64,000 nucleotides of DNA from Gigaspora margarita (taxonomy: Eukaryota > Glomeromycota > Glomeromycetes > Diversisporales > Gigasporaceae), in NCBI GenBank assembly GCA_009809945.1, contig WTPW01000014.1, forward strand, positions 858,920 through 922,919, given 5' to 3'. This document shows positions 9,576-18,929 of the stretch, piece after piece. Positions within the stretch are counted from its first letter, which is position 1; each line of letters starts with the position of its first letter. The notes below the pieces were generated by a model, which was not told the DNA's origin, ran no database searches, and saw only the letters and a list, made by a program, of their open reading frames with translations. The position numbers and the translations under genes are program-made.

Positions 9576-12167
9576 TTGAGTTATCCTGAGAATGATCGAA
9601 AACTACTCAAAGATACAGACAATTATAGACCCAGAAACATTCGAGAAATATATATGACTCAGGAAATTAGCCCAAAAGTAGGACCCCTTACTACTAGTCA
9701 AGGAGCCCAATTTCGACAATTGCTTCTTGAATTTGCAGACCTCTTTGCAAAAGATATAACCCAACTAGGTAGGACTGATCTAGTTGTTCATCAAATATTC
9801 ACTGATAATGGACCCCCTATTAGCTCACGACCCTATATGGTACCCCTCACTGAACAAACATTTATAAATGAAGAAGTACAACAAATGTTAGAAAATAAAT
9901 TAATTAGAGAGTCCTCTAGTCCTTGGGCCTTTCCTGTTGTACTTGTAAACAAGAAAAATGGAAAGAAAAGATTTTGTGTCGATTACCGGAAGCTCAATAA
10001 TGTTACCAAGAAATATCAATACCCCTTACCTCAAATTGATGAAATGCTTGATTCTCTCGCCGGAGTTACTTACTTCTCCACTTTAGATCTTATGAGTGGA
10101 TATTGGCAAGTAAAAGTACACCCAGAAGATAGAGAGAAAACTGCTTTTATAACCAGATACGGAACCTATGAATTCAACGTCATGCCTTTTGGATTGTGTA
10201 ATGCCCCTGCTACCTTTCAACGCCTCATGAATCAGGTTTATAAAGGTATAGCCTACAAGTATGTTGTAGTATGCTTAGATGATACCAATGTCTTCTCTCG
10301 AACATTTGATGATCATATTAAACATCTACGAGAAGTCTTTACTAGAATTAGGAAAGCTGGATTAAAATTGAATATAGAAAAATGTAATTTTTTGATAAAA
10401 CGATTACCTTTTCTAGGGCATATTATAGAAGAAAAAGGAATCTCCCCAGATCTAGACAAGATAATTGCTGTACAAAATATTCAACCTCCCCAAAATATAA
10501 CACAACTACGATCATTTTTGGAACTCGCTGGATATTATAGACGATTCATCAAACATTTCTCTTCCATTGCTCATCCTCTTAACCAGTTACTGCATAAGGA
10601 CAATGCCTATGAATGGGATATGAAATGTCAAAAGGCTTTTGATAAATTAAAGCATCGATTGACCACTGCCCCTATCCTCATCAACCCAAACTATAGAAAA
10701 GAATTCATTCTTGCCACAGATGCATCCTACGAAGNCCCAAAAGTAGGACCCCTTACTACTAGTCAAGGAGCCCAATTTCGACAATTGCTTCTTGAATTTG
10801 CAGACCTCTTTGCAAAAGATATAACCCAACTAGGTAGGACTGATCTAGTTGTTCATCAAATATTCACTGATAATGGACCCCCTATTAGCTCACGACCCTA
10901 TATGGTACCCCTCACTGAACAAACATTTATAAATGAAGAAGTACAACAAATGTTAGAAAATAAATTAATTAGAGAGTCCTCTAGTCCTTGGGCCTTTCCT
11001 GTTGTACTTGTAAACAAGAAAAATGGAAAGAAAAGATTTTGTGTCGATTACCGGAAGCTCAATAATGTTACCAAGAAATATCAATACCCCTTACCTCAAA
11101 TTGATGAAATGCTTGATTCTCTCGCCGGAGTTACTTACTTCTCCACTTTAGATCTTATGAGTGGATATTGGCAAGTAAAAGTACACCCAGAAGATAGAGA
11201 GAAAACTGCTTTTATAACCAGATANGGAACCTATGAATTCAACNTCATGCCTTTTGGATTGTGTAATGCCCCTGCTACCTTTCAACGCCTCATGAATCAG
11301 GTTTATAAAGGTATAGCCTACAAGTATGTTGTAGTATGCTTAGATGATACCAATGTCTTCTCTCGAACATTTGATGATCATATTAAACATCTACGAGAAG
11401 TCTTTACTAGAATTAGGAAAGCTGGATTAAAATTGAATATAGAAAAATGTAATTTTTTGATAAAACGATTACCTTTTCTAGGGCATATTATAGAAGAAAA
11501 AGGAATCTCCCCAGATCTAGACAAGATAATTGCTGTACAAAATATTCAACCTCCCCAAAATATAACACAACTACGATCATTTTTGGAACTCGCTGGATAT
11601 TATAGACGATTCATCAAACATTTCTCTTCCATTGCTCATCCTCTTAACCAGTTACTGCATAAGGACAATGCCTATGAATGGGATATGAAATGTCAAAAGG
11701 CTTTTGATAAATTAAAGCATCGATTGACCACTGCCCCTATCCTCATCAACCCAAACTATAGAAAAGAATTCATTCTTGCCACAGATGCATCCTACGAAGG
11801 ATTTGGAGCCACTTTAAGCCAACTCTCTGATGATAAAAAGGAACATCCAATTGCCTATGCTAGTAAAAGTTTGAAAAAGGAAGAAGTGAATTATGGAGCC
11901 ACTGAATTAGAATGTGCTGCCATTGTATGGGCCATCGAACATTTCCATAAATATTTTGGTACAAGTCACTTTACCTTAGTCACAAACCACTCTGCTCTCA
12001 AATGGCTAAAGTCATCCCAACCTAAAGGATGTTTAGGTCGTTGGATCATGAAACTCCAACCCTATCATCTTACTATTATACACAAACCCAGAAGAATCCA
12101 TTCGATTGTCGATGCTCTCTCTAGATTACCGATCCAGACACACTCTCATACTATTGACCCCACATGA
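9576..12167 (+). CDS. Reverse transcriptase (duplicated) and RNase H
   Basis: An 863-codon frame opening at a TTG; the first ATG is at 9654, so it was probably made from a longer polyprotein. RT motifs in the first copy are VDYRKLNNVT, TLDLMSGYWQVKV, MPFGLCNAPATFQRLMN, the catalytic box CLDDTNVFS and FLGHIIEEKGI. The whole block 9671-10734 is then repeated in frame. After the second copy comes RNase H (ILATDASYEGFGA, ATELECAAIVWAI, VDALSRLP). The usual TDH motif reads TNHSALKWL, replacing a catalytic Asp by Asn, so RNase H is predicted to be impaired. A normal gypsy RT-RNase H is about 500 residues, so the excess is exactly the duplication. Confidence 0.92.
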   Translation: MSYPENDRKLLKDTDNYRPRNIREIYMTQEISPKVGPLTTSQGAQFRQLLLEFADLFAKDITQLGRTDLVVHQIFTDNGPPISSRPYMVPLTEQTFINEEVQQMLENKLIRESSSPWAFPVVLVNKKNGKKRFCVDYRKLNNVTKKYQYPLPQIDEMLDSLAGVTYFSTLDLMSGYWQVKVHPEDREKTAFITRYGTYEFNVMPFGLCNAPATFQRLMNQVYKGIAYKYVVVCLDDTNVFSRTFDDHIKHLREVFTRIRKAGLKLNIEKCNFLIKRLPFLGHIIEEKGISPDLDKIIAVQNIQPPQNITQLRSFLELAGYYRRFIKHFSSIAHPLNQLLHKDNAYEWDMKCQKAFDKLKHRLTTAPILINPNYRKEFILATDASYEXPKVGPLTTSQGAQFRQLLLEFADLFAKDITQLGRTDLVVHQIFTDNGPPISSRPYMVPLTEQTFINEEVQQMLENKLIRESSSPWAFPVVLVNKKNGKKRFCVDYRKLNNVTKKYQYPLPQIDEMLDSLAGVTYFSTLDLMSGYWQVKVHPEDREKTAFITRXGTYEFNXMPFGLCNAPATFQRLMNQVYKGIAYKYVVVCLDDTNVFSRTFDDHIKHLREVFTRIRKAGLKLNIEKCNFLIKRLPFLGHIIEEKGISPDLDKIIAVQNIQPPQNITQLRSFLELAGYYRRFIKHFSSIAHPLNQLLHKDNAYEWDMKCQKAFDKLKHRLTTAPILINPNYRKEFILATDASYEGFGATLSQLSDDKKEHPIAYASKSLKKEEVNYGATELECAAIVWAIEHFHKYFGTSHFTLVTNHSALKWLKSSQPKGCLGRWIMKLQPYHLTIIHKPRRIHSIVDALSRLPIQTHSHTIDPT
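9671..11799 (+). repeat. 1,065-bp in-frame tandem duplication of the RT domain
   Basis: CCCAAAAGTAGGACCCC begins at 9671 and again at 10736, and the two copies run in parallel to CATCCTACGAAG. The period of 1,065 bp is 355 codons, keeping the frame. I saw no difference between copies other than N calls (10735 at the junction, 11225 and 11244 in copy 2). An N exactly at the junction suggests an assembly error rather than a true duplication. Confidence 0.9.
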
Positions 12168-13120
12168 ATTTAGACCAATACCAAAACCTACTAGAGTATT
12201 TAGAATCAGACACTCTCTTCCCTGACTTAACGGACAATAAAAAAAGGACAATTATTAATCAATCTAGACGATATGAAGTGAAAAATAAATTATTATACAA
12301 AAAGAATAGAAAAGATCCAGACAAACCAATTAGAGTTATCAAATGGACTGAAGTTGAACCAATATTGTACATGATGCATAGTCATCCTACTGCTGGACAT
12401 TTAGGAACAGATGCTATGTATTATAAGATATCTGAACGATATTATTGGGACCAAATGTATAAAGATGTTCAGAACTATGTTCGCTCTTGTGAAATATGCC
12501 AGAAACGAAGCAAAAGTAAAAGAAAAGAACCTCTCCACCCTATCCAAGTTGGAAGAGCCTTTGAGTATGTAGGAATAGATTTAGTTGGACCTCTCCCAAT
12601 AACTCCTCGAAATAACCATTATATTATTGTTGCTACCGATTACCTTACTCGCTGGCCAGAAGCTAAAGCTGTACCTGATGCAGGTGCAGAAACCTTAGCC
12701 AAGTTTATTTTTGAAGAAATTGTTTGTAGACATGGAGTACCTAAGATGATACTCTCAGATAATGGAAAGAATTTTGTTAGTGAAATTGTGAGGATACTAT
12801 GTGAAAAGTTCTTGATAAAACATATATTTTCTTCACCTTACCACCCACAAACCAATGGAATGGTTGAAAGATTAAACAGAACCCTTTGTAACTCTCTTGC
12901 AAAAGTTACAGAAAAAGATACAGAATGGGATACACATATACCTGCTGTTCTATTTGCATACAGAACCAAACGACAGGCAACAACAGGATACACTCCTTTT
13001 CATTTGGTATATGGTCGACAAGCTATTTTACCAATTGAAACTGTTATCCCTATAGATCCAGTTGAACCAGATGATGAAGTCTCTCTAGAAGATAGTATTC
13101 TCCAAAGACATTTGAATTAA
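12164..13120 (+). CDS. Integrase (zinc-binding and catalytic domains)
   Basis: A 318-codon frame whose ATG overlaps the RT-RNase H stop by 4 bp. Residues about 72-115 form the HHCC zinc domain (MHSHPTAGHLG, then SCEICQK). The rve catalytic core carries the D,D,E triad: GIDLVGPLP, ILSDNGKNF and NGMVERLNRTL. It ends with the usual LVYGRQAILPIE region. The C-terminal part continues in another frame from about 13,106, so one frameshift separates catalytic core and tail. Confidence 0.92.
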   Translation: MNLDQYQNLLEYLESDTLFPDLTDNKKRTIINQSRRYEVKNKLLYKKNRKDPDKPIRVIKWTEVEPILYMMHSHPTAGHLGTDAMYYKISERYYWDQMYKDVQNYVRSCEICQKRSKSKRKEPLHPIQVGRAFEYVGIDLVGPLPITPRNNHYIIVATDYLTRWPEAKAVPDAGAETLAKFIFEEIVCRHGVPKMILSDNGKNFVSEIVRILCEKFLIKHIFSSPYHPQTNGMVERLNRTLCNSLAKVTEKDTEWDTHIPAVLFAYRTKRQATTGYTPFHLVYGRQAILPIETVIPIDPVEPDDEVSLEDSILQRHLN

Positions 13121-13449
13121 TTGAAGAATTACCCTACCACCATAACAATGCCAGAAAAAATACAATTAAGTCTCAAAAGAAACAGAAAGTTAGATTTGAT
13201 TCCAAGATACAGAAAGAAGAATTTGAAATTGGTGATAAAGTATGGGTACAAAGAAAGGACATTGAAGCTTCTAGATCTGCAAAATTTGAAGAGAAAAGAA
13301 TAGGACCATTTATTGTTAAGGAAAAATTAAATAATGGCGCCTATAAACTGCGTACAATGGATGGAAAAACATTAAAGCAGTACTACAATAGTGATCGTCT
13401 TGTTAAGTACTATGAGAAACAAGATTGGCAACCTATGATTGTCATCTGA
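13106..13449 (+). pseudogene. Integrase C-terminal tail with GPY/F-like module
   Basis: After the frameshift the frame encodes FELIEELPYHHNNARKN, then EIGDKVWVQRKD, RIGPFIVKEKLNNGAYKL and RLVKYYEKQDWQPM, ending at TGA 13447-13449. GDKVWV followed by GPF and GAYKL is the GPY/F-type module of gypsy integrases. It is cut off from the catalytic core by the shift near 13,106. Confidence 0.75.
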
Positions 13450-13995
13450 ATTTCTAGGATGAAATTCTTAAAACGGATGGAAACACAGCCTCAACCCCTT
13501 AATTTACTGTGTACAACAAATAATTTTTTTTCGAATCTAGACTACCCCATTTTTTTTTGAAATTAGAAACAGAAATAATATAGTGATATATAGATAAAAA
13601 TCAGATTTTAACTTTGGAGAACGATTACTACTAAGTAAAGTCAGTCAATATTGCTCCATTTGAGCTGAAATTTTGCTGAATATGCAGCAGAGGATTGCGC
13701 ATCTTTTCTACTAAGCTTATCTTAATACGAAAACTCCATTGGGACTCGCAAAGTGACTTGACGCCATTTTTGATCGACAAGAAGATTGTTGGTCATGTGA
13801 TCAACTTTACGATTTTTAAGTCACATGAGTGATGCCGCGAAACATTTAAACAAGCCCTATTCTTTAATTTGACATATATAACAATATATTTTTTTTATTT
13901 TTTTTAGAGTAGCCACCTTTGTCTTAACATTAAAATTACTAGAAACATTTCTCCTTCTCTTTTCTCTTGTAATAACATAAACCTTAATTCTTGAA
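13450..13995 (+). other. Non-coding spacer between integrase and the extra ORF
   Basis: AT-rich DNA with several poly-T runs and no usable frame. The spacer suggests that the downstream ORF is translated from a separate or spliced RNA, but no promoter or splice site was established. Confidence 0.5.
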
Positions 13996-14745
13996 ATGGA
14001 AACTTTTTCTCTGCAACCTCAAACCTTAATTGCCCTTGCAGATTTAGTTAAACAATGGAAACAAGACCCCATATCATGTCACAACAGTCTTGTTATTACT
14101 GGGAATCATGTCGCAATAACTGACGGAAAAGATATTTTACTTTCTGTACAGTTCCCTACAGAAAATGAAAACCAGAACCAGAGCCACTCTATAGAAATAG
14201 AACTATATGAAGAACCAGAAACAGTTAATGAAGAAACGACCCCACTACTTCCCTCAAGTGAACTTCTAACTAATGAAATCCAAACTACTGTACTAGAAAC
14301 AGATGCTGTTCTCAAAGAACTCATTAAAGACCTAACCGAGGATAAACAAAATACTCCTTTACGAGAAAGTCCTCTCTTGACTTTTGCATGGCAAGATCAA
14401 GCAAGTGAAATCATAAATTGGTTAAACCAAGAAATTAGAGGAAGCCAAAGAGAAAAACAAATTCGAACACTTGAAGCTTGTTACTACTTAGGATGACTTC
14501 TAGAAGAATTTAAGGAAGATTCTAAAATCCTTAAAGAAATTAAGAAACTCTTTAAAACCTCTCTTGGAACACGACGAACTTATAACTTTTGGAAAGGAGC
14601 CAAACGAACCTACCAAGTCTTTCAAGATACAGACCCTTCACGATTATATTATACCCAGTATTTATCTCTTAATAACTTAACCAGATTATCTGTTGATGAC
14701 TTTGAAAAATTGCTAGACCCAGGAACTCACAGAGTTCTTTCTTAA
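13996..14745 (+). pseudogene. Extra ORF between integrase and 3' LTR, one internal stop
   Basis: The frame starts METFSLQPQTLIALADLVKQ and runs 166 codons to TGA 14494-14496. It then continues in the same frame (LLEEFKEDSKILKEIKKLF, RRTYNFWKGAKRTYQVF) to TAA 14743-14745, giving about 249 codons if the stop is a mutation. The middle is acidic and Glu/Thr-rich; the C-terminal third is basic, probably helical, with aromatic residues. It has no membrane segment or signal peptide, so it is not an envelope protein although it sits in the env position. I do not recognise the family. Confidence 0.6.
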
Positions 14746-14757
14746 AGGGGACAGAAA
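14744..14757 (+). other. Polypurine tract of the gypsy element
   Basis: The sequence AAAGGGGACAGAAA abuts the 3' LTR. A purine run in this place primes plus-strand DNA synthesis in LTR retroelements. Confidence 0.75.
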
Positions 14758-15263
14758 TGTTATAGAATAGGTTGCTTGACCAAAGCGTAGTTTTACAGTT
14801 TTACAGTTTTACAGTTTTACAGTTTTACAGTTTTACAGTTTTACAATTTTACAGTTTTACAGTTTTACAGTTTTACAGATTTACAGTTTTACAGTTTTAC
14901 AGTTTTACAGTTTTACCGTTTTATAGTTTTATTATTATATTATATTTAGTATTTATTTAGCTTCACAAAATGTATATAAACCCTAGCTTTTCTTTCTCCT
15001 CCACATCAGACTCAGATTCCCCTCTTTTCCCCCTAATGTTTAGGAATAGTTTTCTATCTTGAATATTATCTTATAAATAAATAAAATATATCTTTGCCAA
15101 ATAAATACTCTCTTGCTCCTTAATAAATAAATACAACGAACTGCTCTAGTGAAGTAATATCCCACTTGCACACCGCTTCATATCTTCTCTGACCCTTACA
15201 AGATCCCTGTCGCCGTGTGTTGTGTTGCAAGTACTATATTGAAGGCAATAGTCGCTTGTAACA
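14758..15263 (+). repeat. 3' LTR of the gypsy element
   Basis: The 506-bp LTR has the same ends as the 5' LTR. It is 32 bp longer, which equals four extra TTTTACAG units, and a few of its units are variant (TTTTACAA, ATTTACAG). Scattered transitions separate the LTRs, so insertion is fairly young but not current. The open frame of repeated LQFYSFTV is the 8-mer read as protein and is not a gene. Confidence 0.9.
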
Positions 15264-15361
15264 ACATAAAGAAATTTATAAAAATTATAAAAGATTTTAT
15301 TTATAATAAAATATTTTTAAAATATTATATTATTATTTTTAGATAATTATCTTTTATCACT

Positions 15362-15665
15362 AGTGCGATGCATCACTACCCCCTGATCGACCAATCATTT
15401 TGTTTGTTTTGATTTTACATTGATCAAAACAAACAAATAGTGGCCAGGTTAAGATATTGTTAGGGTTTGGTTGTGGGCAATATAAACAACCTTCTAACCC
15501 AAAATTTTGCAAGGAATTTTTTTTGTTAAGAAAAAATTGTAGTTTCATAGTCAAAATTTTAAGTTAGAAGTGATTTTTTAAAAAATTGTTGTTTTGCTTC
15601 GATTTCATGTTACACTTGATCCTGCATCCTGATTGGTCAATCTGAGGGTGGCGATGCATCGCACT
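15362..15665. mobile_element. MITE-like element, AGTGCGATGCATC ends
   Basis: The left end AGTGCGATGCATCACTACC and the complement of the right end (AGTGCGATGCATCGCCACC) continue to a shared GACCAATCA, giving inverted repeats of about 35 bp. A degenerate extension TTATCA lies just outside both ends. No transposase is present. Confidence 0.7.
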
Positions 15666-15694
15666 GGCGATGAATGATAACTCTCTTATTTTTA

Positions 15695-15937
15695 ATATAA
15701 AGAGAAAAGTCAATAGAGAAGGGACAACCCATTTTTAGAAATTTTTTTAAATTTTTAAATTAAAATATTTTAACAACTACCAAATCAAATTTAATAAAAA
15801 TTTTATTATTTTAATTCTACAACTATATAAAATTAAAACCAAAAAGATTTTTATTAAATTTGGTTTAATAGTTGAGGTATTTTAATTTAACTTTTGCTTT
15901 AAAAAATTTGTACTTTTTTATTAACTTTTCTCTATAT
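15695..15937. mobile_element. MITE-like element, AGAGAAAAGT ends
   Basis: The left end TATAAAGAGAAAAGTCAATA and the complement of the right end (CATATAGAGAAAAGTTAATA) are imperfect inverted repeats around an A/T-rich interior. TA steps lie at both borders. It starts 29 bp after the previous element. Confidence 0.6.
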
Positions 15938-16362
15938 GTTTAACATATATTTATTATATAATAACTTAGTTATATTGTAGCTTATAATAGTTATTTGACA
16001 AACCTATTTAGCAAAAAATTTAAAGATTTCTGGTATGATTAGAGATCTACCTGTAAAGAAATTTCTACCTGAGTATTAATAAATTACTTTGTGCTATTTG
16101 AATTAATAGATTATTATATATAGTTATGAGATAGGCTTGGATCTATTAAATTAAAATAAACTTTGAAATATCTAGCCCATATGGAACCTTAAAGCATTTT
16201 TTATGTAAAAAAACTGTAAAGAATAGGTATTAATAGTATTATCAAAATAAAATCAAAGTTAAAAAGGCCTTTAAGAATCTGCTAATATGAGTTATATTAA
16301 AAGGAGTATATAATGTTGATTATTGTTACAAACATGAACTACATAAGTAAATGGTTAGGTTA

Positions 16363-16528
16363 GGGGCGTGCCATTTATTACGTAATATTTTTTACTTAGT
16401 AGCCACTCTTATCCATGTATGGTGTGATTACTTTATCTATTTAAAATTGCTTATGATCATATATAGACGTGATAACCACCTCTGACCATGTATCTATGGT
16501 AAAAATTATGTAATAAATGGCATGCCCC
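16363..16528. mobile_element. Short MITE-like element, GGGGCGTGCC ends
   Basis: The left end GGGGCGTGCCATTTATTACG and the complement of the right end (GGGGCATGCCATTTATTACA) form inverted repeats extending about 35 bp. TTA occurs on both flanks (16360-16362 and 16529-16531) as a possible target duplication. Confidence 0.75.
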
Positions 16529-17640
16529 TTAGGTAGAATTAGAGATAAACATAAGTATTCAATATTATCCAAAATCTATTAACTTGTTTTAATGAATCTG
16601 AACTTTTGGATTGTTATTTAGAATTTTTTAAAAAAGAATAAAAGTAGTAAAAAGTTAATATTGATAATATTGTTAGAACATTCAATAAACAAAAAATGAG
16701 AGTTCTAGTAGTTTCATCTTCTTATTTAATTACAAAGATCAGTATACTGTGTTTCTGGTTTTAGCAACCTTATACAAATACAGTAATAAAGACTAGCACA
16801 TATCTGTAATGAAGAAATTTTATTGATTGACTATATAAAAATTCCAATCCTCAATTTGCTAATGTAAGCAGATTATGAAAGCCAATTATATAAATTTACA
16901 TAGTCTAATGTGTTTACTAAAAAATTGTGTATATTTATTGTTTCATATTATCTAATTAGTTTATTAAATGGTTTAAATTGTAGATTTGCAAAAATTTGTT
17001 ATAGTACTAGCAAAAAAAAATTTTTAGTTCTATATTTAATATAATTCTAAAAATCAATCTTTGTATAGCCTTGTTTTTATAAAGTTTACTTGTTATAATA
17101 ATTTAATAGAATAAGTTTATTGTTAAATTAAAAATTATAATTTCATACAGTCCAATAATATTTTATTATAATAAGCAACAATAATTTGGAAAAAATTTAA
17201 AACTCAAAGATTTGTAAAAAGAAAATATCAAAAGAAAAATATCTATATATAGTGTTTATATTTATATATATTCAAATATTTATAAATGGTTTAGTAATAT
17301 ATTCAATATGTTTTTAAATATTTATAAATATTATAAATATTTTAAATATTTATAAATATTATTATTTTCATAAATATTATTATAATAATTTGCAGTTTTT
17401 AATGGGTGTTTTGATTGGGCAACAAGAAGAATAAAGATTTGAAGATAAGAATTGGTGACAAATAAGTATTTGGATCAGCTAGCAAAAAATTTATGATTTT
17501 TTTATGGGTATAATTCCTAGGGCCAATCAGCATGCATAAGTTGCATGGTATCTAATATTAATAAATATGATTAAGAATTTTATAGTTTCTTTTTTTATAA
17601 TACTGGGATAATATAAAATTGTTTAAAAAATAGATTATAT
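16529..17640. other. AT-rich intergenic DNA
   Basis: No gene, repeat family or conserved block was recognised. It contains AT-rich runs such as repeated ATTTATAAATATT at 17,270-17,390. Small 3' exons of the kinase may lie near 17,640-17,716 (an acceptor-like TTGCAG on the minus strand at about 17,648) but could not be fixed. Confidence 0.4.
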
Positions 17641-17716
17641 AATTACCTGCAATTAAAATATTATAAAAATAAATATATATAAATACTTAATTTTTTTAAA
17701 AAAATAATATTGTTAC

Positions 17717-18929
17717 CTTGATTTTGATCTTCTAATTTAGTCAACTTATGAAAATTTAAAGTATTGCTTAAACATTTGCATTTGAAAATAGCTTTTTCAT
17801 GTATTTCATAATTGATTTGTGATGAATAATTTTTAGTTGAATTCTCTATTGCTTTAACTTGTTTGTATAATTTAGTTTTTTTGTTCATTAAGTTTCTTCT
17901 ATATTGATCCAATTTTTTTACCAATTCTCTAGCATGCGGTCTTTTTTTAGGCTCATTATCCAAGCATTGATCCATTAATTCTAAAAGTAACTGAGGAACT
18001 TCTTCATGTTTAACTTCTGGTCTCTGACCATTAAGTATCGCTATTGCTAGTTCAATATCATGTGAAATATTATAGTATGGTGGATATCCAGTAAAAATTT
18101 CTGTCATGATAATTCCAAAAGAATAAATATCTGATTGTTGAGTATATTTAATTTCATCATGTTTTGCTAACGCTCTTAATAATTCTGGAGCAACATAAGG
18201 AAGCACACCAAAAAGCTCTTTAGAATTTGTATCTTGTGACACTGGTTTGCAAAGACCAAAATCAGTTATATAAGGATAATAAAAATTATCATTAACGATA
18301 TTTCCGGAATGAAAATCTTTGTGTATTAATCCTGATTTGTGAATTGAATAAAGTCCTTGAGATATGTAGTATAAGAGATCTAGTTTAGAAAACCAATTTA
18401 AATCGTAGTATTTTCTATCTAATAATTTTCGAAGGCTTCCTTGCTTCGCATAACGCATAACTATCATATAATCACTATTTTGAGGATTTTTAGTTATTCC
18501 ATAAATTTCAATTGCTGAATCGCCCCCATGATTGTGTTGATTCTTAATCTAAGTATTAAGATTAATTAGGATAAATCGAATCAGTACTTTAACTATATAA
18601 TTAATATAACTTATCCAGTTCTTACCTCTTCTAAAAAGTCTTTGCTAATATTTTCAGAATTATGAAGACTTTTTAAACAAACATTTATATTTGAATTTCG
18701 TTTCCATGCTTCCTTTTTATAATCAAATCCATAAATATATCCGTCAGTCCATGTTGCTTTAAAAACAGTACCAAAGCCTCCTTTGGCAAGATATTTTAAG
18801 TTTATAAATTTATCAAAAGGAATCCATTCAATGATATCACTAAATTTCTTTGCATTAAGTTGCATTTGTTGAATAAACTTATCAATATCATCATTGCCAC
18901 TTTCCCAATTATGAAATCCTTTTTCAAAT
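17717..18929 (-). CDS. Protein kinase exons (TKL-like), left copy, apparently intact
   Basis: Two exons on the minus strand, 18929-18626 and 18548-17717, are joined by a 77-bp GT-AG intron (donor GTAAGA, acceptor CTTAG). The protein starts FEKGFHNWESGNDDIDKFIQ, the lead-in usual in glomeromycotan kinases. It has a glycine-rich loop (AKGGFGTVFKA), the ATP lysine (VCLKSL), catalytic loop HKDFHSGNI, ITDFGLCKPV, activation-segment VAPELL and SDIYSFGIIMTEIFTG. All key catalytic residues are present. After the kinase fold comes a Lys-rich helical tail ending at a donor (CAAG then GTAACA), so small 3' exons are expected. The first exon begins with a split codon at an acceptor, so it needs an upstream exon; the nearest candidate is the TPR exon 15 kb away. 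Confidence 0.88.

Larger units (their letters stand above)
4188..15263 (+). mobile_element. Ty3/gypsy LTR retrotransposon, full-length but decayed
   Basis: An 11-kb element bounded by two LTRs (4188-4661 and 14758-15263) that begin TGTTATAG and end TTGTAACA. Four-base direct repeats ACAT (4184-4187 and 15264-15267) flank it. Inside, in order, are a primer-binding site, gag fragments, a protease, zinc knuckles, a Cys-rich insert, RT, RNase H, integrase, an extra ORF and a polypurine tract. RT before integrase is the Ty3/gypsy order. Frameshifts and stop codons break gag, the Cys-rich region, the integrase tail and the extra ORF, so it is not autonomous as assembled. The 1,065-bp RT duplication adds to its length and may be an assembly artefact. 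Single N calls cluster here (4417, 6552, 9235-9274, 10735, 11225, 11244), as expected for a multicopy family. Confidence 0.92.

Noticed and set aside
14772..14960. Open frame of repeated LQFYSFTV
   Set aside because: It is the TTTTACAG 8-mer of the 3' LTR read as protein, not a gene.
15360..15554. 64-codon minus-strand ORF
   Set aside because: Lies within a MITE-like element and has no protein-like motif.
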